Assembly: GCA_016721625.1 (NCBI GenBank)
Contig: JADKHR010000001.1
Location: forward strand, 1,860,001-1,924,000
Direction of reading: 5' to 3'
DNA: 64,000 nucleotides
From: Elusimicrobiota bacterium
Lineage (GTDB): Bacteria > Elusimicrobiota > Elusimicrobia > FEN-1173
A program made the position numbers and the translations under genes. This document shows, in pieces, positions 1 to 8,310 of this stretch (its first letter is position 1; every line of letters begins with the position of its first letter). A model generated the notes under the pieces. It worked only from the letters and a program-made list of their open reading frames with translations, searched no databases and was not told where the DNA came from.

Positions 1-270
1 GGCATTGATACAAGCGACCTCTTTGTGGTGAGAACCGGTATCCGCAATTCAAATGATCTCGTATGGGTGGGGCGCGCGGCGAATTTCGCCGCAAAAATGT
101 GTTCCATTAATGAGGCTGGGTTTCCCACATTCATTACGGAACAGGTATTCAACAAATTGGCTGATGAAACAAAATTCAGTGGAAATCCCAGGCGGGCCAT
201 GTGGGAGAAACAAATTTGGCAGGAGTTTGGGATCGTGATTTACCGTTCAAACTGGTGGTGGAAGCCTTAA
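1..270 (+). CDS. Class III nucleotidyl cyclase-like protein, C-terminal part (5' end outside window)
   Basis: The frame is open from the first base and gives about 89 C-terminal residues. It contains NDLVWVGRAAN followed by AAKM, which occupies the place of the Asn/Arg transition-state motif of class III adenylate/guanylate cyclases, and ends in the aromatic tail YRSNWWWKP. From memory, this motif variant is common in the cyclase group that includes Pycsar pyrimidine cyclases, which make cCMP or cUMP during phage defence; that link is recall, not a search result. The metal-binding aspartates would lie upstream and cannot be checked. No effector with TIR or membrane domains follows, so any partner would have to be upstream. 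The family call is fairly firm; substrate and role are open. Confidence 0.6.
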   Translation, partial: GIDTSDLFVVRTGIRNSNDLVWVGRAANFAAKMCSINEAGFPTFITEQVFNKLADETKFSGNPRRAMWEKQIWQEFGIVIYRSNWWWKP

Positions 271-397
271 ATCTTAGCATCCATTAAGGTGGTAGCGTCG
301 GCGCTCTTCTTCAGCGTTTGGAAAAAGGGGACGGAGTTTCTTTATTGACTTTCGCTCGCGCCCATTGCACGCTTGCCTGGTAGTCAAAAAGACAATT

Positions 398-646
398 ATG
401 TCCCCAACATTTTCCTGTCCGGATATTTCCACGGACGAAGGCCGCGAAGCCGCCGAATACGTCCGAAACCAGCTCGCCCGCGTCCCCTTCGTGATGCTCC
501 GCACCACCAAGGTGGACATCAACGGCCGCTTCCTCGGCCACATCTTCTATTCGCTGGATGAAACCATGGACAAAGACGACATTTATCGTCAAGGTGTGAT
601 GTTGAACCAGGAGCTATTGGACAAAGAATTTGCGAAGTTATATTAG
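398..646 (+). pseudogene. SNase-like (thermonuclease-fold) C-terminal fragment
   Basis: This is an 82-residue ORF. The stretch KVDINGRFLGHIFY followed by LNQELLDKEFAKLY resembles the DxxGRxLAxVxY and LNxxLLxxGLA blocks at the C-terminal half of staphylococcal-nuclease-fold proteins. The N-terminal beta-barrel half with the first catalytic Arg/Asp pair is absent, and nothing recognisable precedes the ATG, so the gene looks truncated. It could be expressed as a small protein, but no strong ribosome binding site is seen. It lies between the cyclase fragment and a lipoprotein in a region that looks accessory. Function is unlikely; the fold assignment rests on short motifs only. Confidence 0.4.
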
Positions 647-825
647 GTTGACATTCTCGGGGTGCCTCCCCGCGCGAACCAAAAGCGCTTTGACAGCATG
701 ACGGAAGGGGGTGTGTAGTGGGACATTGTATGCCGGGGATGCGACGTCCCCCTTACGAATTTGTTACGCTGGCGTTGAAAATGCCTTGTTCAGGAAGCCT
801 TAAACAAACTGAGGAGATATTATTT

Positions 826-1386
826 ATGATTCAACGTAAAATACTTGGAATCGGATTAATTGTTGGAATGCTCGGGGGTTTTCTCACTGTCACTGGGTGT
901 GGAAAGGTTCATGTTCGAAAAGCAGTCTGGTCTTCTGATCTTCATCTTTACGACAAAGTCTATATTACGGACGTCAAGGTCTACTCTGAGGAAGAATCGG
1001 CCAAAGGCAACAAAGATCTCCTTGCTAAAATCGAGGAATGGAAAACTTATGCCCGAAGTGAGATGGAATCCTATGTTAAAAATAGCCGATACCAGCTCTT
1101 GCTTACTCCCCCGACTGAGAAAGACAGGGTGTTGTTGGTGAAGCTGGACATAAAGGTAACCTATGGGAACAAGGCGTTGCGGTATTGGGTGGGGTTCGGG
1201 GCCGGGTCTGGAGGAGTGGATTCTCGTTTAACGGTCACGGATAGCCGTACCGGTGAAAAAAAGTTTGAGGTGACTGGAGATAGCGATCTCAGCGTTGGCG
1301 CTTTTGGGGGAAACATGGAGGCCGTTTTAAAGAGCAATATTAAAAGCTTGATAGAACAATACCCAAAGAGACCTTTGGCAGAATAA
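826..1386 (+). CDS. Putative lipoprotein, DUF4410-like
   Basis: The 186-residue product starts at an ATG preceded by GAGGAGA 7-8 bases upstream, which I prefer over start codons further 5'. The first 27 residues form a signal peptide ending in a lipobox-like VTGC, so it is probably lipid-anchored. The mature part has a DKVYITDVKVY strand, a helical middle and a glycine-rich WVGFGAGSGG segment followed by a beta-rich VTDSRTGEKKFEVTGDSD region, an arrangement seen in DUF4410 proteins. It sits about 100 bp upstream of the polyene-type cluster on the same strand but is not overlapped with it. The role is unknown. Confidence 0.6.
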   Translation: MIQRKILGIGLIVGMLGGFLTVTGCGKVHVRKAVWSSDLHLYDKVYITDVKVYSEEESAKGNKDLLAKIEEWKTYARSEMESYVKNSRYQLLLTPPTEKDRVLLVKLDIKVTYGNKALRYWVGFGAGSGGVDSRLTVTDSRTGEKKFEVTGDSDLSVGAFGGNMEAVLKSNIKSLIEQYPKRPLAE

Positions 1387-1489
1387 TCCCTAAAGGTTTC
1401 TCGCCATAAGACCCAGAAAAGGATCAAAGGGGGCGGATCGGTTTATTGGATGATGCGGCGGGTGGGCCCAGGAGTGGATCGGAAACCCT

Positions 1490-2263
1490 ATGAAAGCTTG
1501 CTGGCGGAAACGATGGTTGATTTTGGTCCACCTGCTTGGGTTTGGCTTGTTCGGCTTATCCTCCATTATCAGTGGGTGGACCCTGTTTCCGGTTCTGGCA
1601 CTTTGGCCGGGGTCCGCCAATGATCGAAGAGACCGAGTCCAGCGGGTCATCCACATTTTCTTTCGATGTTTCATCGACCTTTTAGAATGGTCGGGCGGGA
1701 TGAAACCCCACAAAGCGACCGGGTTTGGCTCCCGAACCGGCCCCCAGGTGGTGGTCGCCAACCATCCGACGCTACTTGATATTGTGTTCCTCTTGGCACA
1801 TATGCCCCAGGGAGACTGTGTGGTGAAAAAGGAACTGGGGAATAATCCCCTGATCGCGCCCATCCTCTGGGCGGCAGGGTACATTCGAAACGCGGACGGA
1901 CAGGAAGCGCTTCAGGAAGCGGTCACACGTCTCCAGGCCGGCCGCCGCGTCATTTGGTTTCCGGAAGGAACCCGTTCTCCCGAGAACGGACTGGGCCCCT
2001 TTCACCGGGGGTTCGCCCACGCAGCTCTGCGCGCCGGTTGTCCTGTGGTTCCCGTCGTGATACAATGCCGGCCACGCGCCCTCGGACGGAGGCATCAACC
2101 GATATATGATATTCCTTCCGAACCCTTTCGGTTGACCCTCCGGATGGGGGATCCTATATGGACTCCCAGGGAACAGAACCCAAGCCGATCCCCGGCCGTC
2201 ACTGCCCGCGCGATATCGTTGGAAGCGGAAGATTACTTCAGGAGTGAATTGACGCATGCCTGA
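1490..2263 (+). CDS. PlsC-like lysophospholipid acyltransferase, first gene of the aryl-polyene-type cluster
   Basis: The 257-residue protein carries the two hallmark blocks of the 1-acylglycerol-3-phosphate acyltransferase family: NHPTLLD (HX4D, residues about 90-96) and PEGTRS (about 159-164). An N-terminal hydrophobic helix (about residues 10-40) should anchor it to the inner membrane. In aryl polyene (APE) clusters such acyltransferases build the lipid part that holds the polyene in the outer membrane. The 3' end overlaps the first ACP gene by 8 bp, implying translational coupling. Whether the acceptor is a glycerolipid or another carrier cannot be read from sequence. Confidence 0.85.
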   Translation: MKACWRKRWLILVHLLGFGLFGLSSIISGWTLFPVLALWPGSANDRRDRVQRVIHIFFRCFIDLLEWSGGMKPHKATGFGSRTGPQVVVANHPTLLDIVFLLAHMPQGDCVVKKELGNNPLIAPILWAAGYIRNADGQEALQEAVTRLQAGRRVIWFPEGTRSPENGLGPFHRGFAHAALRAGCPVVPVVIQCRPRALGRRHQPIYDIPSEPFRLTLRMGDPIWTPREQNPSRSPAVTARAISLEAEDYFRSELTHA

Positions 2264-2526
2264 CACAAAACTTGAGCAGGAAATTAAGGAGCTCATCGTC
2301 AGTTCCCTGGCGCTGGAAGACACTACACCCAAAGATATCAAAACCGATCAACCGCTTTTTGTGGAAGGGTTAGGGCTTGATTCCATTGACGCCCTGGAGC
2401 TGGCCATGGCCCTTTCAAAGAAATACAAGATTCAAATGGACGGGGGGACCCAGGGGTATCGAAAACATTTCGCCTCGGTGGCCTCCCCTGGCCGCCTTCG
2501 TTGCCCAGAAAAGGAAAAGCCAATAA
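2256..2526 (+). CDS. Acyl carrier protein 1 (probable +1C frameshift near its end)
   Basis: The ATG overlaps the upstream acyltransferase. The phosphopantetheine attachment motif GLDSIDALEL is present, with the modified Ser near residue 44. As it stands the frame does not stop here: it runs into the next ACP and ends at 2804 as one 182-residue chain. Dropping one C from the run at 2485-2488 (TCCCCT) gives an ordinary ACP ending LAAFVAQKRKSQ and a TAA at 2524-2526, two bases before the ATG of the next ACP. APE clusters normally carry two separate ACPs, so I read this as an indel. The alternative is a genuine tandem ACP with a scrambled linker. Confidence 0.75.
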
Positions 2527-2528
2527 AT

Positions 2529-2804
2529 ATGCCCACAAAAGAGGACGTCGCCCAACGCATCGAGTCCATTTTTGTGAATGACTTTGGAGTCAAGAAGAAT
2601 GCCATCCGGCCGACGGCGCGGCTGTATCAGGACCTAGGGCTTGATTCCATTGACGCCATTGATCTGGTGGTCAAGTTGGAAATGGAGACCAAGCTTCGGT
2701 TGAAAGCGCCGGATTTGCGGTCCATCAAAACATTTCAGGATGTGGTGGATATTGTGACTGACCGTCTCAAAAATCAAAACCTAAAAAATGAGGTGAAATC
2801 ATGA
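2529..2804 (+). CDS. Acyl carrier protein 2
   Basis: This 91-residue carrier protein starts MPTKEDV at an ATG with AAAAGGAAAA upstream. It has the motif GLDSIDAIDL for 4'-phosphopantetheine attachment and a typical four-helix length. Without correcting the upstream C run, it is the second half of a 182-residue reading frame starting at 2256. In APE biosynthesis one ACP generally carries the aromatic starter and growing chain; which of the two does so here is unknown. Its stop overlaps the ATG of the following gene (ATGA), so the reading frames are coupled. Confidence 0.85.
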   Translation: MPTKEDVAQRIESIFVNDFGVKKNAIRPTARLYQDLGLDSIDAIDLVVKLEMETKLRLKAPDLRSIKTFQDVVDIVTDRLKNQNLKNEVKS

Positions 2805-3403
2805 ACCAATGGCGAACAATCACAGCGTTATTTATGGGCGTCGTCTTGTTTTCGCAAAGCGCTTCCGCCGTTCAGTCTTTTACTGTCGTTGAGAAAACCA
2901 AGGCCCCTTCCCTTGATCTTTATAAAGATTGGCGCGCGGAGGCAATAACCAACACTCCCATGGGAGAAGACGAAAAGAAACCCCTGCTCTCTTCCTCCGA
3001 AAAGGCGGATTGGGAAAAACGTTTAAAGTCGGCGGAAAACAAACGGACGGGCCTGATCACGGGCGGCGTCATCGGCATCGCTGTGGGGGTGGGATTCACC
3101 ATCAGTGGCTTGAAAGATATTAACGACGCGGGGAACACGCCGGGATGCACAAAAGACGGATTCGACATCCTTTGCGCCGATGCCGAAAGCACGAATGCCG
3201 CGCAGGATAAACTTGACGACGGGCGGATGAAACTACTCGCCAGCATCATTTTTGAAGGGATTGGAATTGGATTTGGAGCCTGGGGAATTGCCACTTCGCC
3301 AAAAGTCAACCGATTGCGTCGGGAAGGGAAAGAGAAGGGATTTGTGATGGAATTTTCTCCTGTCGGGGATGGTGGAAAGCTCGCCTATTTCCGAAAGTTT
3401 TAA
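2801..3403 (+). CDS. Exported/membrane protein of unknown function within the polyene cluster
   Basis: The 200-residue product overlaps the stop of ACP2. It has a cleavable-looking signal peptide (residues 1-23, ending SASA), a charged helical stretch, then two glycine-rich hydrophobic segments (about residues 82-104, TGLITGGVIGIAVGVGF, and about 146-166). These are separated by a loop with two cysteines (PGCTKD and ILCAD) that could form a disulfide in the periplasm. I do not recognise a family. Tight coupling to the ACP and AMP-ligase genes suggests a structural or trafficking role in polyene assembly or placement, which is inference from position only. Confidence 0.65.
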   Translation: MNQWRTITALFMGVVLFSQSASAVQSFTVVEKTKAPSLDLYKDWRAEAITNTPMGEDEKKPLLSSSEKADWEKRLKSAENKRTGLITGGVIGIAVGVGFTISGLKDINDAGNTPGCTKDGFDILCADAESTNAAQDKLDDGRMKLLASIIFEGIGIGFGAWGIATSPKVNRLRREGKEKGFVMEFSPVGDGGKLAYFRKF

Positions 3404-3421
3404 TAGGGGGCGGACCAGAGC

Positions 3422-5152
3422 GTGGGACGTTCGGGCACCTTCCTCCCTCTACACCGCCTCCTGGCGGTCGGACATGGTCCCGAAACGGTAGCGGCCTACG
3501 ATCAAGGGCAGCCGGTTTTATGGAAGGAATTAGAGCGTCGCGCCGACGCTGTGTGCCGACACGTCAGGCGCGAACAAGGGAAGCGTTGGGGGCTTGCTTG
3601 CGATTCAGCCGTCTCCTTTGCCGTGGGTCTCCTCGGACTTTGGCGGGGGGGAGTCCTTCCTGTTCTTTCACCGTCGAGCCGAGCGACTCCAGGAATGTTC
3701 GGAAAGGGTATCCGGGGGATTTTGACCGACGCGCGAGGCCGGTTCCCAGGCGCCGTCATCCTCCAGGACTTAAAAGGCGGGACACGCCGACCCACGGCCT
3801 CTTTCCGGACCAGGCGGGAAACGGGGGTAGAACTTAGGACATCCGGTTCCACGGGAATCCGAAAAAGGGTCTTTAAACCATTGACTGTTTTGGAGGCGGA
3901 ACTCTCGGTTCTGGAGTCCACTTTCGGAAACGAGCTTCATGGAGCGGGCATTGTCGCCACGGTGTCCCCGCACCACATTTACGGGCTTCTTTTTCGCATC
4001 CTTTGGCCTCTCTGCGCCGGCCGGCCATTTTTGGGGGAGACGCCCTTGCTCTGGGACGATGTTCTGGAGGCCAAATCCGTTTTTGAAAAATGGTTATTGG
4101 TCTCCTCCCCCGCTCACTTGGCTCGGGTGGAATCACTGAGTTCCGACGCCGCCTCCGGTTGTCGCGCTGTTTTCTCCTCCGGCGGGGCCTTGACGCCCCT
4201 CGAGGCGCGTCAAGCTACCAAACGCCTGGGAACCTCGGTGACGGAGGTGTTTGGTTCGACAGAAACGGGGGGAATCGGCTGGCGAAGGCAACCCGGACGG
4301 AAGGATTCCACGCATTGGACGCCCCTGGAGGGAGTTCAGGTGAACGAAACGCCTGCGGGACTGCTTCAGGTCAGTTCCCCCTGGAGCGGAGGCGTGTGTC
4401 TTACAGGCGATCGTGGCACCGTTGGCTCGGATGGGCGTTTTCTCCATCAGGGCCGCGCCGACCAAATCGTCAAGATTGCGGAAAAGAGGGTGTCTTTGAC
4501 TGAAGTCGAAAAACGGCTCATGGAACATCCCTGGATTGACAGAGCCGTCGCTCTCTGCGCCAAGCCAGGGGCCACCCCCCGCGCTTTAAACGCGGGGGTC
4601 AGTCTCTCTCCATCGGGACGAAACGCTTTGGCCCGAGAGGGTCGTTCACGGTTTTCTTCCACGCTCCGATCGGCCCTGCGTCGCCGATTGGACGACGCGG
4701 CGGTGCCAAAGTATTTTCGTTTTTTGGATAGGCTCCCCATGGACGCGCAGGGGAAGGTATCGAAGGAGGCCGTGGAAAGGTTATTCCTCGTCGCGTATAA
4801 CCCCGCCTGCACGGGTCCCCTGAAACTTAAGACGTCGACCGTCGGATCCCGTCGCGAGGTGAACTGTCGCGTTCCCAAGGAACTGGGGTATTTTGAAGGC
4901 CATTTTCCGCGTTTTCCCGTGGTTCCGGGAGTGGTGGAACTGCAATGGGTCATGGACGAAGCCTCCCGGTGGAAAGGGAAGCTCCCTCCGCTGAAGGCCG
5001 TGGAGGGTCTCAAATTTAAACAGTTTCTTGAACCAGGCCAAACTTTTCGCATCACTCTGGATTGGAAAGAGACGGCCGGGGGGCCGGTGCTTTCTTTCTC
5101 CCTGGCGGAGGGTAACGTTCTCTTCGCGGAAGGCCGTTGCCGGTTTTCGTGA
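3422..5152 (+). CDS. AMP-dependent acyl/aryl ligase fused to a FabZ/ApeI-like hotdog dehydratase
   Basis: The 576-residue protein starts at a GTG just after a G-rich ribosome site. Residues 1 to about 460 form an ANL-superfamily ligase: P-loop TSGSTGIRKRVFK, the FGSTETGG core and the C-terminal catalytic lysine region PMDAQGKVSK. The last 110 residues are a hotdog domain with YFEGHFPRFPVVPGVVEL, the FabZ-type GHFP..P..PG signature including the catalytic His. In APE pathways the ligase loads the aromatic acid onto an ACP and a separate dehydratase works in chain elongation; here the two are one chain. The gene lies between the unknown exported protein and a glycosyltransferase. The substrate is probably the ammonia-lyase product (inference). 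Confidence 0.85.
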   Translation: MGRSGTFLPLHRLLAVGHGPETVAAYDQGQPVLWKELERRADAVCRHVRREQGKRWGLACDSAVSFAVGLLGLWRGGVLPVLSPSSRATPGMFGKGIRGILTDARGRFPGAVILQDLKGGTRRPTASFRTRRETGVELRTSGSTGIRKRVFKPLTVLEAELSVLESTFGNELHGAGIVATVSPHHIYGLLFRILWPLCAGRPFLGETPLLWDDVLEAKSVFEKWLLVSSPAHLARVESLSSDAASGCRAVFSSGGALTPLEARQATKRLGTSVTEVFGSTETGGIGWRRQPGRKDSTHWTPLEGVQVNETPAGLLQVSSPWSGGVCLTGDRGTVGSDGRFLHQGRADQIVKIAEKRVSLTEVEKRLMEHPWIDRAVALCAKPGATPRALNAGVSLSPSGRNALAREGRSRFSSTLRSALRRRLDDAAVPKYFRFLDRLPMDAQGKVSKEAVERLFLVAYNPACTGPLKLKTSTVGSRREVNCRVPKELGYFEGHFPRFPVVPGVVELQWVMDEASRWKGKLPPLKAVEGLKFKQFLEPGQTFRITLDWKETAGGPVLSFSLAEGNVLFAEGRCRFS

Positions 5153-5895
5153 GCGGTCCGCGACACTGCATTGTTATCCCCGTTTACAACCATGGGGAAG
5201 CCTTGGCCAGAGTGTTGGACGGTTTATCCCCGGCCGGTTTGACGTGTTTCCTGGTGGACGATGGAAGCGACGACGCGACCCGGTCCCTCCTGGCCGGTCT
5301 CCCCGGGCGATTCCCCTGGGTGGTCCTTGTGACCCTTCCCCGGAACCAGGGCAAAGGGGCGGCCGTTAAAGAAGGGTTGCGCCGGGCGGCGGAGGCCGGA
5401 TACACCCACGCGGTGCAAATGGATGCGGACGGCCAGCATGACCCCGGCGATGTGCCCCGCTTTGTGGAGACATCTCTCCTCCATCCGGAGGCGCTGGTCT
5501 TGGGGTATCCCCTGTTCGGGCCGGACGCTCCCCGTGGCCGGTTGTATGGGCGGTGGGTGTGCAAGCTTTGGGTATGGTTGGAGACGCTTTCTTTCTCCAT
5601 CCGAGACCCCCTGGTCGGGTTCCGGTGTTATCCGTTGACCCCGATCCTGGATATGATGCGGAGCGAACATTTGGGGAACAGGATGGATTTCGATCCGGAG
5701 GCGGCGGTGCGCTTGTCGTGGCGCGGTGTGCCCATCGTGTCCATTCCGACCCGTGTCCGCTACCCGGTAGGCGGCGTGTCTCATTTCCGACTCTGGGCCG
5801 ACAACTGGGACATTACTCGTATGAACACACGGCTCTTTTTTGGTCTCTTGTTTCGCGGACCATCGCTATTAATACGAAAATGCCGGAAAAAGTGA
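5149..5895 (+). CDS. Family 2 glycosyltransferase
   Basis: The product is a 248-residue GT-A glycosyltransferase. It shows the N-terminal VIPVYNHGEALARVL strand-helix, the DDGSDD nucleotide-sugar motif (about residue 36) and MDADGQHD (about residue 94), which supplies the metal-binding DxD. The chosen GTG at 5149 overlaps the TGA of the preceding gene; a TTG at 5137 is the alternative. APE clusters often contain a GT2 gene next to acyltransferases, and it may glycosylate the lipid anchor or the aryl head. The end overlaps the next acyltransferase by 16 bp. Confidence 0.85.
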   Translation: MSGPRHCIVIPVYNHGEALARVLDGLSPAGLTCFLVDDGSDDATRSLLAGLPGRFPWVVLVTLPRNQGKGAAVKEGLRRAAEAGYTHAVQMDADGQHDPGDVPRFVETSLLHPEALVLGYPLFGPDAPRGRLYGRWVCKLWVWLETLSFSIRDPLVGFRCYPLTPILDMMRSEHLGNRMDFDPEAAVRLSWRGVPIVSIPTRVRYPVGGVSHFRLWADNWDITRMNTRLFFGLLFRGPSLLIRKCRKK

Positions 5896-6812
5896 CAGCG
5901 GGCCATCGTCCGGCGTGGCTGGCCGTGGCCGAGACGGGGTCCCGTTGGGGCATGGGGATCACGGCCTGGGTGCGGCAGGTGTTGGGATATCGGGTGGCGA
6001 GGGAAATGTTGCGCCCCATCGTTCTCTATTATCTGCTTCGGCGGAAAGCTGTCCGGCGATGGTCAAGGGCTTACTTAACCCGCGCCCTGGGTCGTCCGGC
6101 CGGGTTTCGTGATGTTTTTCGCCAGGGGCTTTCCTTTGCCACCGCGATCTTGGACCGTCTGGATTTTTGGCGAGGACGTTGGGACGCCTATCACTTCGAC
6201 ATTCACGTCCCGGAAGATGTGGCCGCGATCGGGCGACAGGGAAAGGGCGTGGTTTTTTTAAGCGCGCACCTGGGCAGTCACGATGCCCTGCGGGCTTTGA
6301 TTAACCGATGGGGATGGAAACTAAACGTTGTCATGTATCGGGGGCATTCACCGTTGATTTCTGAACTTTTTCGCCGTCTGACTCCCGCGCGGGAGGTGGG
6401 CCTTATTGAAGACGAGCCGGGCAGTCCCGATACGGTCCTCCGACTCCGGGAAGCGGTGGCCCGGGGCGAATGCGTGGGACTTTTGGGAGACCGTGAGCCG
6501 GCGGGCGGCGGTGGCCGGGGGATGGAGGTTCCCTTCTTTGGGAGGAAGGCGATCTTTCCCTCCACCCCATTTTTGTTGGCGGCCCTTTTGGAGTGCCCCG
6601 TGTTTTTGGCGCTCGCCGTTTCCACGGGGCCCCGCCGTTACAGCATCCACGTTGAAAGGATCATTGATCGCATCCCGCTTCCGCGGGGTGAGAGAGAACA
6701 GGTCCTGCAGGGCGTGGTTCGCCACTTCGCGGAGCGACTCGAATATTATTGCCGTCTTTACCCCTACGAATGGTTTAACTTCTATGACTTCTGGAATGAA
6801 GAAAACGCTTAA
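5880..6812 (+). CDS. LpxL/HtrB-like acyltransferase
   Basis: The 310-residue protein belongs to the lysophospholipid/lipid A late acyltransferase group. It has the HX4-5 block FLSAHLGSHDALR (about residue 123), a following VVMYRGHSP strand and GLLGDREPAGGGGRG, matching the D-R-x-G region of LpxL-like enzymes. The ATG at 5880 lies inside the end of the glycosyltransferase gene, and the 3' end overlaps the ammonia-lyase gene by 17 bp. It is the second acyltransferase of the cluster, consistent with adding acyl chains to the polyene lipid anchor. Its position in an APE operon makes a dedicated rather than lipid A role more likely, but this is not shown. Confidence 0.8.
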   Translation: MPEKVTAGHRPAWLAVAETGSRWGMGITAWVRQVLGYRVAREMLRPIVLYYLLRRKAVRRWSRAYLTRALGRPAGFRDVFRQGLSFATAILDRLDFWRGRWDAYHFDIHVPEDVAAIGRQGKGVVFLSAHLGSHDALRALINRWGWKLNVVMYRGHSPLISELFRRLTPAREVGLIEDEPGSPDTVLRLREAVARGECVGLLGDREPAGGGGRGMEVPFFGRKAIFPSTPFLLAALLECPVFLALAVSTGPRRYSIHVERIIDRIPLPRGEREQVLQGVVRHFAERLEYYCRLYPYEWFNFYDFWNEENA

Positions 6813-8310
6813 CGCCGGCGGTCATCGCTGGACGATCGAGGATGTCCGGCAGGTGGCGCGTGGGCGGGCCCGCGTGGCGTTGCCCTCCCGAGGGCCCACG
6901 CGCCGTTTGGTGGAGGCCGGGGCCGCCTATCTGGAGCGGTTGTGGCGAGAGGGAACCCCCGTCTACGGGGTGACGACCGGATTCGGCGCCTCCGTTGATC
7001 GGCCCGTTCCCCGGGAACTCGTCCTCGAACTGCCTCGGCAAATGGCGCGCTTTCACGGGTGCGGGCTGGGGGCGATTCTTGATGAGGAAACGACGTTGGC
7101 CGTGTTAACCGTCCGGCTGGTGTCCTTGGCCAAAGGGTATTCCGGCGTGCGTTGGTCTCTCCTCCAACGATTGGTCTTAATGATCAACCGCCGTCTGCTC
7201 CCCTTGATCCCGGAAGAAGGCTCGGTGGGCGCCAGCGGGGATTTAACGCCGCTTTCCTACCTGGCCGCCGCCCTTATGGGGGAAAGGCAAGTCCTGTGGC
7301 GGGGACGGCGTGTGCCGGCCCGACGGGCGCTCCGGGATTTGGGCGTTCTCCCCATGACCCTGCTTCCCAAAGAGGGTCTGGCGATCATGAACGGGACCAG
7401 CGTCATGACGGGGATCGCCATCCTGGTGTACCTGCGCGCGACCCACATTGCCCACTTGGCCTGCCAGGCGACAGCGCTCACTGTGGCGGCCTTGGGGGGG
7501 AACCCGGGCCCCTTTGATGCCGACCTGTTCCGGCTCAAGGACCATCCCGGTCAGACCCGGGCGGCCGCTCGTATCCGGAAGATGTTGCGGGGGGTGGGCG
7601 GGCTATCGCACAACGGCCGCCTACAAGATCCCTATGCCGTGCGGTGCGCTCCCCATGTCATCGGGGTTTTGGAGGACGCGCTGGACTGGTCCCGCCACTG
7701 GATCGAACGCGAGATGAACGGCGTAAGCGATAATCCTCTGATCGATGGAGTAAAAAAGAAAGTGCTTCACGGGGGGCACTTCTATGGTGGGCACATCGCC
7801 TTCGCCATGGACGCCCTTAAATCGGCGGTGGCCGGCGTGGCCGACCTGCTGGATCGCCAAGTGGCTCTCCTGGTGGATGTGCGGACAAACCACGGCCTCC
7901 CGGCCAACCTCACGGGCGCGACCGAATCCCGGCTACCTGTCAATCACGGGCTGAAGGCCCTCCAAATCTCCTGCTCGGCCTGGACCGCGGAGGCGCTCGG
8001 ATTGACCATGCCCTCCGCGTCCTTTTCCCGATCCACGGAATGCCATAACCAGGACAAGGTAAGCCTGGGGACCATATCCGCCCGAAGCGCGCGGCGCGTG
8101 GTCGAACTGACAGAACAGGTGACGGTGGGGTCTCTCCTGGCCGGGGCGCAAGGGATTGAGTTGCGATCGAAATTGTCCGGTCGATCCATTCCGGGGAGTC
8201 TCAACGACACGCTTCACGCTGTGCGTGGGAGGGTTCCCTTTCTTAGGGAAGACCGCCCCTTGGACAACGATCTTCACTCTCTGCTTTCCTGGATAAGGGC
8301 GTTGCCATGA
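6796..8310 (+). CDS. Aromatic amino acid ammonia lyase (HAL/PAL/TAL family)
   Basis: The 504-residue enzyme has the MIO prosthetic-group triad Ala-Ser-Gly at residues 146-148 (GSVGASGDLTPLS), the catalytic tyrosine loop VYGVTTGFG (Tyr57) and NHGLPANL further on. Length fits bacterial HAL/TAL enzymes. The selectivity pair is Phe86-His87 (RFHGCG), unlike Ser-His of histidine lyases, His-Leu of Rhodobacter TAL or Phe-Leu of PAL, so substrate cannot be assigned with certainty. No other hut gene is nearby, and genes on both sides are polyene genes. I therefore infer that it makes cinnamate or 4-coumarate as starter unit. An ATG at 6784 is an alternative start. Confidence 0.88.
   Translation: MKKTLNAGGHRWTIEDVRQVARGRARVALPSRGPTRRLVEAGAAYLERLWREGTPVYGVTTGFGASVDRPVPRELVLELPRQMARFHGCGLGAILDEETTLAVLTVRLVSLAKGYSGVRWSLLQRLVLMINRRLLPLIPEEGSVGASGDLTPLSYLAAALMGERQVLWRGRRVPARRALRDLGVLPMTLLPKEGLAIMNGTSVMTGIAILVYLRATHIAHLACQATALTVAALGGNPGPFDADLFRLKDHPGQTRAAARIRKMLRGVGGLSHNGRLQDPYAVRCAPHVIGVLEDALDWSRHWIEREMNGVSDNPLIDGVKKKVLHGGHFYGGHIAFAMDALKSAVAGVADLLDRQVALLVDVRTNHGLPANLTGATESRLPVNHGLKALQISCSAWTAEALGLTMPSASFSRSTECHNQDKVSLGTISARSARRVVELTEQVTVGSLLAGAQGIELRSKLSGRSIPGSLNDTLHAVRGRVPFLREDRPLDNDLHSLLSWIRALP

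Noticed and set aside
327..406. GGGGAC...GTCCCC inverted ends around a T-rich stretch, resembling an IS200/REP-type remnant
   Set aside because: Only 6-bp arms pair and there is no transposase, so it is not called a mobile element.
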